Below are positions 35,479 through 44,746 of a stretch of DNA of 64,000 nucleotides, piece by piece (the stretch's first letter is position 1; the number at the start of each line of letters is the position of its first letter). Under the pieces are notes generated by a model. That model saw only the letters and a list, made by a program, of their open reading frames with translations. It did no database searches and was not told the origin of the DNA. The stretch is from the NCBI GenBank assembly GCA_965215755.1, contig OZ244119.1, forward strand, positions 4,216,001 through 4,280,000, in the 5' to 3' direction. Source of the stretch: Tectiglobus sp965215755. Its GTDB lineage: Bacteria; Pseudomonadota; Alphaproteobacteria; Rhizobiales; Hyphomicrobiaceae. Position numbers and translations under genes: made by a program.

Positions 35479-38400
35479 ATGATCGTCACACATATTCTCT
35501 CTGTCGCAAACCTGGTTGCTGCACGCTCGATTCAGTTGGCAGCCCTGATTCTTGTGATGCTGGTCCCGCTGCTGACCGCGGCGCAGCCGGCCCAGGCGCT
35601 TGATTGCACCTTCACGTCGGGTGAGCAACCGTTGGATAGGTTCATTGCTTTTGAGATCATCGTTGACAATAACACCTCCCCAGCAACCGTCACACCGAGG
35701 TGTGCCGAGGTCCCCGGCGACGCCAACACAGAGGCCAGGGGTATCGGAATATCTTTTCAAATTGATGCCAGTGGCGATATCTCGGATCCGTGGATCCTTA
35801 AGGTTGCCACCTTCACGGGCAACGGAAATGAAACAGAGTCAAAAGACATTACGCCGTCGTTAGTTGAAGCGGGAAGTTCAGACACGCATTCATTTGCAAA
35901 TGTTAACGGTAGTTTTCTGAGTGCAACTATTGCTTCGGGGACCTACACGTTAACATCAACGCATGAAGTCGGAGGAAGTCTTGATCTCACGCTCACCGTC
36001 AAATTCACATTACCTACCCCTACTCCCTTATCGGGCCTTTTGGTCAATATTACTTCCGCAAAGGTGACAGGTGGATTCCTAGACCCGCCGGTGGTGACCC
36101 TAACGACGCCGGTCACAACGCCGACGAACAATCCGAATCCGCAAGTCGATATTGATAGCACTGCGAGCGGTACAGTCAGCTATTCCGGCAGCTGCCAAGG
36201 CCAAGTCGACAACAGTACGGATAACACTGCTGGAGTCGGCGACTCCACAATTATTCTTTCCAAGGTTGACCAGGGCGGGGCCTTGGATGACGGCACTTAT
36301 GACGACTGCAGCATCACAGTAACCAACGACACAAGCGGCGAATCCGACCCGTTGCTCCTGCCATCGTTCACCATCGATACGGCGGCTCCGACGGTTGAAG
36401 CAGTTTATGCATCGCCCAAACCCGTCCAGGATGGCGATACGGTGACACTGACGGTTAAATTTTCTGAGCCGATGGACCAATCATTGACGCCTGTTTTGGG
36501 TGCCAAACACAACGGAGCTACATTTTTGCCCTTCGACGGTGGTCCGACCGCCAGCAGATGGTTAGACGCGTATACGTACTCCCAATCCTTCACAGTGCAG
36601 AGTACTCTCATTTCCAGCAATGTCGGAATCACTGTTCCTACTGCCTTTACAGACCTGGCCGGCAACTCGCTCGCCGACGTACACACCGAACCCGATGTCA
36701 TGGACATCGCCACGGACATAACCGACCCGGTTGTCAACTCAATCGAATTTCAGGACAGCACGGGCACAGCCATCACTGAAGTGACCGCCGGCAGAAGCTT
36801 CAAAGTCGCCGTGACGTTCGATGAGCCAATGGACACATCCACCACCCCCACCATCGTATATCACTCGGGAGCGGGGGGCTGGGCGTTTTGCCCGATCTGT
36901 CGATCTACGCGCAGACACCCGAAGGCTGGAGCACGAACGGCCTGACATACACCTACACCTACACCGTTCCCCCCGACCTGAACTCAGAGGTTGTCGTCGG
37001 TTCTGCCACGGTGTCCGACACTCAGAATGCGAATAACCGGTCGCTTGCGGATGACCAAATCAAGGACGTGTCATTCACAATTCAAACGGATTCGATCGCG
37101 CCGACGATTCTCTCGATCAAACGCCAAACACCAACCGCAGAGCAAACCAATGCCGGCAGCGTGACGTTCGAAGTAAAATTCAGCGAGGCCGTGAATCTTG
37201 TCGGCATTTCCGACTTCAGCCCCGACACGAGCGGGGGGGTGACGGGCACTCATTGGACTGTGGGTCAGCCTGATGCCACTGACTATACGACCTATGAGGT
37301 CACAGTGCTTGTCTCAAACGGCGACGGCACCCTCGGGCTGAAACTCGGCAATAGCCTGGACATCAAAGACCTCGCAGATAACGACCTGAGCACCACACTG
37401 CCCACCGGCGACAACAACCAGACTTACACCATCGACAACACGGGGCCGCAGAATCTGCGCAGATCGGCAAGCCCCAACCCGGTTGAGGCGGGCGGCACGG
37501 TCACTATTGCCCTCCTGTTCGACGAATCGATGGACGACAGCAAGACCCCCTCAATCATTTTCACCGGACAAGCGGATTCCTATTTGATACAATCCGGCAC
37601 CGGTACCTGGTCTCAAACGACCTCCGCCAATGACACCTACACAATTTCCTACGATGTCAAGGCGGACTCTCCCGCGATTTCCGGAGTCCATGCCAATATC
37701 CCGGCAGACTTCACGGACAAAGCCGGAAACGCCTTTACACCAATCGATGTCATCGGGCTGTTCAGCATTGCGCAGGATTCGACAGCACCGCAGGTCTCAT
37801 CTGTGTCCTTCTATGAGACCAACACATCAACGACGATCGACGAGATCAACCCCGGCGACACTTTCGATGTTGTCGTCACTTTCAACGAGGCGATGAAGAC
37901 GGACGATGCCAACAAGCCCACACTCACGTTCTACGACGGCAACAACAACGACGTGACCAGTGAGCTCGTACAAACTCCCGGCCGGACAGGAAGCTGGTCG
38001 GCAGATGCGGTGACTTATCGGGTCGCTTACACCGCTCCCACCTATACGGCGTCGGACACACTAGCCAGCTCCATTGCGGTCCAATCCGTCGAAGTTGTCG
38101 GTGGCGAAGATGCGAACGGGAACGACCTCGATACCGACAATGACACCGCCGATGCGGCCTTGACGCTGATTGAGAACACAGCCCCAACGGTGAGCATTGC
38201 ATTGGCGCCAGCCGAAAGGATCCGTGTCGAAGGCGACAAACTCACGCTCTCGCTCAGGTTCTCAGAAAGTATGGACACAGCACAGACGCCGACGGTGTCA
38301 TTCAACCCAACTGGTCTGCCGTTGACGCTCGACACCGCGAGCTCGGGCTGGGCAGAAACGATCTCCCCAAATGACACTTACAATGTGGTGTACACAGTTG

Positions 38401-38855
38401 GTCAAGTGACAACCGAGGTTCTTGGAGTCGAGGTGTCCGTCAGTGCCGGGCCATTGGATCTCGCCGGCAACGCCTTCAGCCCAGCGCTCGCCTTCCCGAA
38501 TATGTTCAGCCTGGTCAAAGACCAGGAGGCGCCAACCATAACTTCAATCGAACGCTCCGTTCCATCAGATGCATCGACCAATGCCGACGAGGTCACGTTC
38601 CTCGTCGCATTCAGCGAGGGTGTCACCAATGTCGACGACACTGATTTCACAGCTGATGCGGACAGTGGCGTGTCGACCGGTACGTTGAGTGTCACGGACG
38701 CAGGTGACACTGACGCTGCGACCTGGGCGGTCAAAATAGCTGGTGTGGATGGTGATGGCGAACTGAGACTAAAACTCGCCGCAGGTCAGGACATCACAGA
38801 CCTCGCGGCCATTCCAAACGATCTCACCAATACGACTCCAACAGGAACAAACCAG
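35479..38855 (+). pseudogene. Secreted bacterial Ig-like repeat protein, frameshifted and truncated
   Basis: A large secreted protein gene in two overlapping frames. The first part has a signal peptide (IQLAALILVMLVPLLTAAQPAQA) and runs to a stop at 36945. The second continues the same repeat pattern from about 36875. The switch falls at a run of six G's (36872-36877). The product is built from Big/Ig-like repeats of about 100-120 aa with motifs such as VTFDEPMD, LLFDESMDDSKTPSI, LRFSESMDTAQTPTV and VTFxVxFSExV. The last repeat is cut at 38855, exactly where the IS3-family element begins, and no continuation is found beyond the element. Such proteins are usually adhesins or surface proteins. 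Real decay is likely, but the G-run shift alone could be a sequencing error. Confidence 0.83.
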
Positions 38856-38927
38856 TGTCCGTCGTCACATAATCTGGAACAGTTGAGCGTTTGATCTAAG
38901 CGAGTGATTGGCTCATCGTTTTCAAAG

Positions 38928-39908
38928 TTATGCTACGGCGTTGCGATGTTGCAAGCGCCGTGTTTCGAATGTCTTTCGTTTGATCCTTTCTCTCTCCAGC
39001 AAGATGATCTTGTTACGACCGAAGTAGACGTCTGCGGGCGTCACGTTGTTGAGGCTTTCGTGGTAGCGCTCGTGATTGTAGTGGGTCACGAATGCTTCGA
39101 TGCTTGCCTTTAGATCCCCGGGCAGAAAGTAGTTCTCCAACAGCACGCGGTTTTTCAAAGTTTGATGCCATCGCTCGATTTTTCCCTGCGTCTGAGGATG
39201 GTATGGCGCACCACGAACATGATCCATCGATTGATCGTCGAGCCATTCTGCCAGATCACCAGAGATGTACGATGAACCATTGTCCGACAGAAGTCGCGGT
39301 CGATGTCTGACGTTGACTTTGTCACAACCTGACGCCTCCAATGCAAGTTCAAGCGTGTCAGTGACGTCACTGGCTTTCATGGTAGTGCATAACTTCCAAG
39401 CGATGATGTAACGCGAGTAATCATCAAGGACGGTCGAGAGATAGAACCATCCCCAGCCGATGACTTTGAGGTAGGTGAAGTCTGTCTGCCAAAGCTGATT
39501 GATCGCCGTTGTTTTGTCGTGGAACTCATCAGCAGCCTTGACGACGGCGAACGCGGGACTTGTGATGAGGTCGAGCGCTTTGAGTATTCGATAGACGGAA
39601 GACTCGGATACGAAGTAGCTCCGAGTATCTGTGAACTTCACCGCCAGCTCGCGCGGCGTCAGTTCTGGCTCTTCGAGTGCGAAGTCGACAATTTGCTCTC
39701 GGACATCGTCCGGGATGCGGTTCCAGACGTGGCCAGGCATCGGCTTTCGATCTTCTAATGCATCAAGTCCACCGGTGAGATACCGGTCATACCAACGATA
39801 GAAAGTCGTACGTGGGATGCCGAGCGTATCCAATGTGCGTTTTGCTGGCAGATGTGATTGCTCGACAAGGCGAATAATCTCCAGCTTCTCCGTCGCGGGA
39901 TACCTCAT
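38928..39908 (-). CDS. IS3-family transposase OrfB
   Basis: 326 aa, DDE integrase-type catalytic subunit. The acids are Asp in WQTDFTYLKV, Asp in LLSDNGSSYISGD and Glu in GKIERWHQTLKN with the following Lys. An HTH (LDTLGIPRTTFYRWYDRY) lies at the N-terminus. Its ATG overlaps the orfA stop (ATGA), implying coupled translation rather than the frameshift used by many IS3 elements. Confidence 0.92.
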   Translation of the reverse strand: MRYPATEKLEIIRLVEQSHLPAKRTLDTLGIPRTTFYRWYDRYLTGGLDALEDRKPMPGHVWNRIPDDVREQIVDFALEEPELTPRELAVKFTDTRSYFVSESSVYRILKALDLITSPAFAVVKAADEFHDKTTAINQLWQTDFTYLKVIGWGWFYLSTVLDDYSRYIIAWKLCTTMKASDVTDTLELALEASGCDKVNVRHRPRLLSDNGSSYISGDLAEWLDDQSMDHVRGAPYHPQTQGKIERWHQTLKNRVLLENYFLPGDLKASIEAFVTHYNHERYHESLNNVTPADVYFGRNKIILLERERIKRKTFETRRLQHRNAVA

Positions 39909-40267
39909 GTGTCGTTGCCCCCACTTCCGATCATGCTTTTTTTGAGCAGCCGAAGTTCCAGGGCCTGCTCCGCGACAACCTCCTTGAGGTGTAGCGCTTC
40001 GCGTCGTAGATCCTTCACTTCATCAGAGGTCGCTGCCCGTGCGGTATCACCGGCTAGCCGCTTTTTGCCAGCCTCCAAGAACTCCTTTGACCAGCTGTAG
40101 TACATGCCCTGTGCGATACCTTCCTGACGGCACAGCTCGGCAATGCTGTCTTCGCCGCGCAGTCCTGCAAGGACGATCCTGATCTTCTCCTCGGATGAAT
40201 ATCGCTTCCGAGTTTGACGCCGGATGTCTTTGACGGTGCGGTCAGAAGCTTCAGTTCTACGTCCCAT
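39905..40267 (-). CDS. IS3-family transposase OrfA
   Basis: 120 aa. An N-terminal HTH (RKRYSSEEKIRIVLAGLRGEDSIAELCRQEGIAQGMYYSWSKEFLEAGKKRL in split form) is followed by a leucine-rich coiled coil (LKEVVAEQALELRLLKKSM). It binds the element ends and works with OrfB. Confidence 0.92.
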   Translation of the reverse strand: MGRRTEASDRTVKDIRRQTRKRYSSEEKIRIVLAGLRGEDSIAELCRQEGIAQGMYYSWSKEFLEAGKKRLAGDTARAATSDEVKDLRREALHLKEVVAEQALELRLLKKSMIGSGGNDT

Positions 40268-40464
40268 GTGGCACTCCTCAGTGGTGAGGATGAGCCTAGA
40301 AACACTCAGTTAAAAAATGATCTCAGAAGGTTCCAGGGGGGCTGACGTCAGACACTTTTCACTCTGATCTCCGACGCTGTGTTTGGCATCGGATTACTGC
40401 TGATCTCAACCGATTGCAATTGGACATTGCGCACTGATGGCGCTGCAGTCTGTTGCGACGTCTG

Positions 40465-41739
40465 TTACCCGCCAGCCGATGGAAAAGCATAGACCTTTGC
40501 GCTCTGGTCGGCGGATGGGCGCTCCCCATCACTGAATGGCAGATCGAGGGCTGTCCAGGTTTCAATCAATGCCGTGCGAAGCTCTTCGATCATATCGCCA
40601 TTGTGAAATGGTGTCGGCGTGATACGCAGGCGCTCGGTCCCGCGTGGGACAGTCGGGTAATTGATCGGTTGGATGTAAATGCCATGTTTGTCGAGTAATC
40701 GGTCGCTGGCCGCTTTGCAGAGGACGGCATCACCAACCATGACGGGTACAATATGCGTGTCGCTTGGCATGACTGGCAGTCCGGCATTGGATAGCTGCTG
40801 CTTGGTTTGGCTCACAGCCTGTTGCTGGCCTCGGCGCTCCTGATTAGATGTTTTGAGATGACGGATAGCGGCGATGGCGGCGGCGGCAACAGGTGGCGGC
40901 AGTGCGGTCGTAAAGATGAAGCCTGGTGCATAGGAGCGCACCGCATCGGCCATCATGCTGGACCCCGTAATGTATCCACCGAGCGTGCCAAAGGCTTTCG
41001 CCAATGTCCCTTCGATCACATCAACGCGATCCAACAAGCCGTCACGTTCGGCAATGCCGCCGCCGCGCTCACCATACATCCCAACGGCGTGAACCTCATC
41101 AAGATAGGTCATCGCATTGTACTTGTCGGCGAGATCGCAGATCTGCTCGATCGGCGCCACATCACCATCCATCGAGTAGACACTTTCGAAGGCGATCAAC
41201 TTGGCCCGCTCCGCCGGCAAGTCCGCCAAGATCTCCTCCAGATGGCCCACATCATTGTGCCTGAAGATCTTGCGGTTCACGCCGGAGCTACGCATGCCAT
41301 CGATCATCGAGGCATGGTTCAATTCGTCTGACAGTATGATGCAATCTGGCAGGATCTTCGCGATCGTCGAGATGCCGGCGAGGTTGGACACATAGCCGGA
41401 CGTGAAAACAAGGGCTGCTTCCTTTTGGTGTAGATCAGCCAGCTCGGCCTCAAGTTCAATCAGCGGGCGGTGCGTGCCTGAAATATTGCGGGTTCCACCA
41501 GCCCCTACACCAATGTCGGCGGCCGCAGTCTGCATCGCTGCGATGACATCCGGGTGCCGCCCCATGCCGAGATAGTCATTCGAGCACCAGATTACGATTT
41601 CGCGCTTTTGTCCGTCCTCATGCAGCCATGCCCGCGGAAAAGCGCCGCCCCGGCGCTCCAGATTGGCAAACACGCGGTACCGGCCTTCATCATGCAGAGA
41701 GGCAATCGCTTGTCCGAAGTGCTTGTCGTATTTGCTCAC
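40465..41739 (-). CDS. hemA: 5-aminolevulinate synthase
   Basis: 424 aa, PLP enzyme that condenses glycine and succinyl-CoA to 5-aminolevulinate, the first step of tetrapyrrole synthesis in alphaproteobacteria. Typical stretches are WCSNDYLGMGRHP, GVGAGGTRNISGTH, SDELNHASMIDGMR, TYLDEVHAVGMYGERGGGIAERDG and the PLP-lysine region GTLAKAFGTLGGYITGS. The length fits the family. It lies 110 bp from the right end of the IS3 element, which is just downstream of its 3' end, so the gene itself appears intact. Confidence 0.96.
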   Translation of the reverse strand: MSKYDKHFGQAIASLHDEGRYRVFANLERRGGAFPRAWLHEDGQKREIVIWCSNDYLGMGRHPDVIAAMQTAAADIGVGAGGTRNISGTHRPLIELEAELADLHQKEAALVFTSGYVSNLAGISTIAKILPDCIILSDELNHASMIDGMRSSGVNRKIFRHNDVGHLEEILADLPAERAKLIAFESVYSMDGDVAPIEQICDLADKYNAMTYLDEVHAVGMYGERGGGIAERDGLLDRVDVIEGTLAKAFGTLGGYITGSSMMADAVRSYAPGFIFTTALPPPVAAAAIAAIRHLKTSNQERRGQQQAVSQTKQQLSNAGLPVMPSDTHIVPVMVGDAVLCKAASDRLLDKHGIYIQPINYPTVPRGTERLRITPTPFHNGDMIEELRTALIETWTALDLPFSDGERPSADQSAKVYAFPSAGG

Positions 41740-41824
41740 TTGGCCATCCCTTGGAGTGTTTGACTACGCATCGACCACCTGGCCGTTGGCGTCCGAGTTG
41801 AGTCGTACGCGACCTGTGCCGGCA

Positions 41825-41842
41825 ACCTAAGTTATACTAGGT
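41825..41842. promoter_or_regulatory. Imperfect palindrome upstream of hemA
   Basis: ACCTAAGTTATACTAGGT has 5-bp arms (ACCTA / TAGGT) and lies about 85 bp before the hemA start. It could be an operator or overlap a promoter; the match to any named motif is poor. Confidence 0.35.
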
Positions 41843-41944
41843 ACGATCGGCCGTTTTTGCGGCAGGTCAAAGCTCGCGAAATGCCACAGCGCCAATGCGA
41901 CATGTCGCAATTACCTCAGACGGCAGTTGCGTGCCGAGCTGCCT

Positions 41945-42505
41945 CTAGCGTGCCGCTCGGGATGTCAGCAGCCGCGCGCCATCTGGGGCCGGGTGGTCAA
42001 CGGCACGCAGAATTGTTGCATTCATCTGATAGACCCCCATGACAGCAGTGAGTTCCATTAATCCCTGCTCGCCGTAACGCTGACGGACAGCCTCAAAGGT
42101 TGTATTGCTCACTTGACGTTGTTCTAGCAGCTCGCGGCCGAAACCAATGATGAGGGCCTCGTCGTCTGTCAGATCATCCAACGCGCCAAACGTATCGATG
42201 GCATCGATCGCCTCTTCACGGACACCGGCCTTGCGACCGAGATGCACATGCGCGTTCCAGATGAAGTCGACATCTGCCGCACGCACGGAGGTGCAAATGG
42301 CCAATTCGATCTCAGCATCCGTGAGAGAGGTTCGGTAACGCAGATGCTCAACCAGGTCTGAAAGCAGAACACCCGCCTTACCCGCATAGGTCAGATAGGA
42401 GCTTGGCGGTGGCGTGCTGCCTCGCGTCGATTGGATATGCCGAATGGCTTCTCTCGTTTGATCACTGAATTCAGCGCTGTCCGACGGAAACGGAAGTCGT
42501 GCCAT
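41945..42505 (-). CDS. Carboxymuconolactone decarboxylase (CMD)-family protein
   Basis: 186 aa. The family pattern is seen in LSDLVEHLRYRTSLTDAEIELAICTSVRAADVDFIWNAHVHLGRKAGV, given here in reference only to its Cys and His positions, and the C-terminal half shows the usual helical repeat. The ATG with GGAGAAAGAGAC upstream is preferred to earlier starts. CMD proteins include decarboxylases and peroxidase-like AhpD; the CxxC of AhpD is absent here. It is divergent from the racemase-fold gene. Confidence 0.83.
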   Translation of the reverse strand: MARLPFPSDSAEFSDQTREAIRHIQSTRGSTPPPSSYLTYAGKAGVLLSDLVEHLRYRTSLTDAEIELAICTSVRAADVDFIWNAHVHLGRKAGVREEAIDAIDTFGALDDLTDDEALIIGFGRELLEQRQVSNTTFEAVRQRYGEQGLMELTAVMGVYQMNATILRAVDHPAPDGARLLTSRAAR

Positions 42506-42737
42506 GTCTCTTTCTCCATGCATGTGTGTTCGGCCTTGAGAGGCACCACGGCGAGACAGCATAGCTTATCGAGAGCGCGCGTCACTTGACTCAATTTGGT
42601 CAATCAGTGCTCTGCGAGCCGCAATGGTATGACTGTCTACCAATTCGACGACTCATCCAGTGTTCATCGTCCAGTCTCTCGACTACACTGCAACTCATGA
42701 CAATGTGGGCAACAGATAATTACCAGGAGCGATTGCA

Positions 42738-43460
42738 ATGTTTGGATGGCGTGCCCGCCTCGGGTTTCTAGTTCCACCTGGCTGTCCAACGGTCGAGGGC
42801 GAAGTTCCACCGATGATGCCGCACGGCGTCACCGCCCATTTCTCTCGGATGGTGGCGGAAGGCAAGACAGGCTCACTCGAAGGTCAGGAGGAGCGCAATC
42901 GCAGCCAGATCGCTAATCTCGACCACAGCGTGAAGTTACTTGCAATGGTCAAACCCAATGTCATGGCGTTAGCGCATACCGCTACGAGCTATACACTGGG
43001 GCGTGCAGGTGAAGATGATCTCGTCAAGCGGCTTCAAGCTGAGTACGGCGTTCCCTTTCTCACGGCGTTTGGGAGCGTGGTCGATGCTCTCGCCCACCTT
43101 GGTGTCAATCGGATCGCGCTTGGTGCGCCCTACGCCGAAGAGATTACGCTCAAAGGCAAAGCTCTTCTTGAGAGCTTTGGCCTGGATGTCGTCAATCATG
43201 GTCGTCTAGACAACGTCACAAACATCTATGATGAGACGGCCGAGCGGGCCTACACGCTGGCCCGGAAGGTTGATACGCCGGAAGCAGAGGCCGTTTTCCT
43301 CAGCGGCATTGGTCTTCCCACAATGGCTGTGCTGGATGTGCTCGAACAGGACTTGGGAAAGCCTGTCATCTCCAGCATGGGCTGCCTCACCTGGGCGGCG
43401 TTGCAGTCCGCCCAGATTCGTGAACCAATTGCAGGCTACGGCCGCCTGTTGAGGAATTGA
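42738..43460 (+). CDS. Asp/Glu racemase-fold protein (maleate isomerase / arylmalonate decarboxylase-like) without the usual cysteines
   Basis: 240 aa. LGFLVPPGCPTVEGE, VMALAHTATSYTLG, LGVNRIALGAPY, LGKPVISSMGCLTWAAL and GYGRLL align with arylmalonate decarboxylase and maleate isomerase as I remember them. Those enzymes use one or two cysteines. At the first position this protein has His80 (AHTATS) and at the second Gly190 (LSGIGLPT). The only cysteine in the second half is Cys216 in SMGCLTW, outside the usual site. The reaction is therefore uncertain. It lies ahead of the flavin and TPP enzyme genes and may belong to the same degradative set. Confidence 0.83.
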   Translation: MFGWRARLGFLVPPGCPTVEGEVPPMMPHGVTAHFSRMVAEGKTGSLEGQEERNRSQIANLDHSVKLLAMVKPNVMALAHTATSYTLGRAGEDDLVKRLQAEYGVPFLTAFGSVVDALAHLGVNRIALGAPYAEEITLKGKALLESFGLDVVNHGRLDNVTNIYDETAERAYTLARKVDTPEAEAVFLSGIGLPTMAVLDVLEQDLGKPVISSMGCLTWAALQSAQIREPIAGYGRLLRN

Positions 43461-43481
43461 GTCCATACCAAACTCGCTTGC

Positions 43482-44540
43482 CTACATCTTTGACATCACT
43501 CGGCGTGAGAAGTCCTCAATCGAACGGTAGCGCTGATCTTCCGGCGCGATGAAACTGATCGCGTTCAGACCCTGCTTTTCCAATTCGTTCAGTTGTTCGA
43601 CGATTTCCTCCGGTTGACCGGCAATGCAAAAGGCCTTGATCAATTCAGGCGTGACAAAGCGGGCTTCCTCTGGATCGAGATGACTATAGTGACTGGAGTG
43701 TAGTTCTTGGTGGCGTGTGTCAGCCGCCCGCGCCTCATGGAACGCCATATATTCCTCCCAAATCGGTTGGACGTAATGAGGTGGCTCACATCCCGTTTCT
43801 TTGACCAGCTCAACCGCAAAATGGACATTCACCATGATCGATGACCCGCACTGTGCGATGACATGATCGTCCGTGAGTTTGTCTCCGGGTTCCAGCATCA
43901 GCAGATTGACCAACGCGGAGGTGTAGAAGTTATCCAACTTGCGCCCGGCGCGATCGGCGCCACGCTGCACATTTGCCAGAGCCTGCGGAATTGTCCCGCC
44001 ACGCGGAATACCGGTGACAAGACCGTCGCCAAGTTCCCCGGCCAGCGCCTGTGCTTTCGGACCAAAACCTCCGACATGAATCGGGATGTAGTTCTCGACG
44101 TCGATGTACCGATAATGCAGGTTCTGAAAACGAATGGGATGGGTCGTTCCGTTTAACGTATAGTCAACTTCTTCACCGTTGAGGAGCGCTCGCACAACTC
44201 GGATATGTTCGCGAAACTGGGATACCCGCATCGGTCGCTGACCTAATGTCCGCATCGCAGTGTTGCCTGTGCCTACACCCAGAAACGTACGCCCAGGCGC
44301 CAACCGATTGATCGTCGCGATACCATTGGCCGTTTCAGGTGCCAGACGCAAGGCTCCGATTTCCAATCCTGTTCCCAACCGAATTGTCTGTGTCTGCTGG
44401 GCGGCCAATGCCAGGACGGCCCACGGATTGGAACGGATGAGCGGACTATCGGTGGCCCACACAAAATCGTAGCCAAGGTTCTCTGCACGCTTGGCCAGGC
44501 CAATGTCATCAACTTTCGCAACAGTGACACCGAATTCCAT
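43482..44540 (-). CDS. LLM-class flavin/F420-dependent oxidoreductase
   Basis: 352 aa luciferase-like TIM barrel. Typical are MEFGVTVAKVDDIGLAKRAENLGYDFVWATDSP in the first strand and helix, IRLGTGLEIGALR, GRTFLGVGTGNTAMRTLG and YIPIHVGGFGPKAQALAGELGDGLVTGIP, the latter resembling methylene-H4MPT reductase-like members. AGGAGG five bases before the ATG fixes the start. It is divergent from the TPP enzyme gene, next to a second LLM gene further right. Confidence 0.9.
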   Translation of the reverse strand: MEFGVTVAKVDDIGLAKRAENLGYDFVWATDSPLIRSNPWAVLALAAQQTQTIRLGTGLEIGALRLAPETANGIATINRLAPGRTFLGVGTGNTAMRTLGQRPMRVSQFREHIRVVRALLNGEEVDYTLNGTTHPIRFQNLHYRYIDVENYIPIHVGGFGPKAQALAGELGDGLVTGIPRGGTIPQALANVQRGADRAGRKLDNFYTSALVNLLMLEPGDKLTDDHVIAQCGSSIMVNVHFAVELVKETGCEPPHYVQPIWEEYMAFHEARAADTRHQELHSSHYSHLDPEEARFVTPELIKAFCIAGQPEEIVEQLNELEKQGLNAISFIAPEDQRYRSIEDFSRRVMSKM

Positions 44541-44746
44541 TGCATCCTCCTGGTGGTCCGGTCGCAATGCAGCCGACCTCACTTGCTTTCCCATAACGAT
44601 AGCCGCCTGCGCCAACACTGCAATCAATATCAGGAGAGAGGTTGGACAATTCCCGCCTGCATCCCGATTATACTTGGCAAGACTGTTGTCACTGTCCACC
44701 GCGTCGTTCTACCGACGACTGCGATGATCTGAGAAGGAAGTCGCTC

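Larger units (their letters stand above)
38856..40354 (-). mobile_element. IS3-family insertion sequence
   Basis: About 1.5 kb with orfA and orfB on the minus strand. The ends form an imperfect inverted repeat: TGTCCGTCGTCA at the left, and TGTCTGACGTCA read inward at the right, with a second matching block TGGAAC a few bases further in on both sides. No 3-4 bp target duplication is visible (CCAG before, CTTT after), and the Ig-repeat gene does not resume on the right side. This suggests a deletion next to the element after insertion. Confidence 0.85.

Noticed and set aside
41825..41842. LuxR-type box upstream of hemA
   Set aside because: The palindrome is 18 bp, not 20, and lacks the central CTG/CAG pattern of lux boxes; kept only as an unassigned palindrome.
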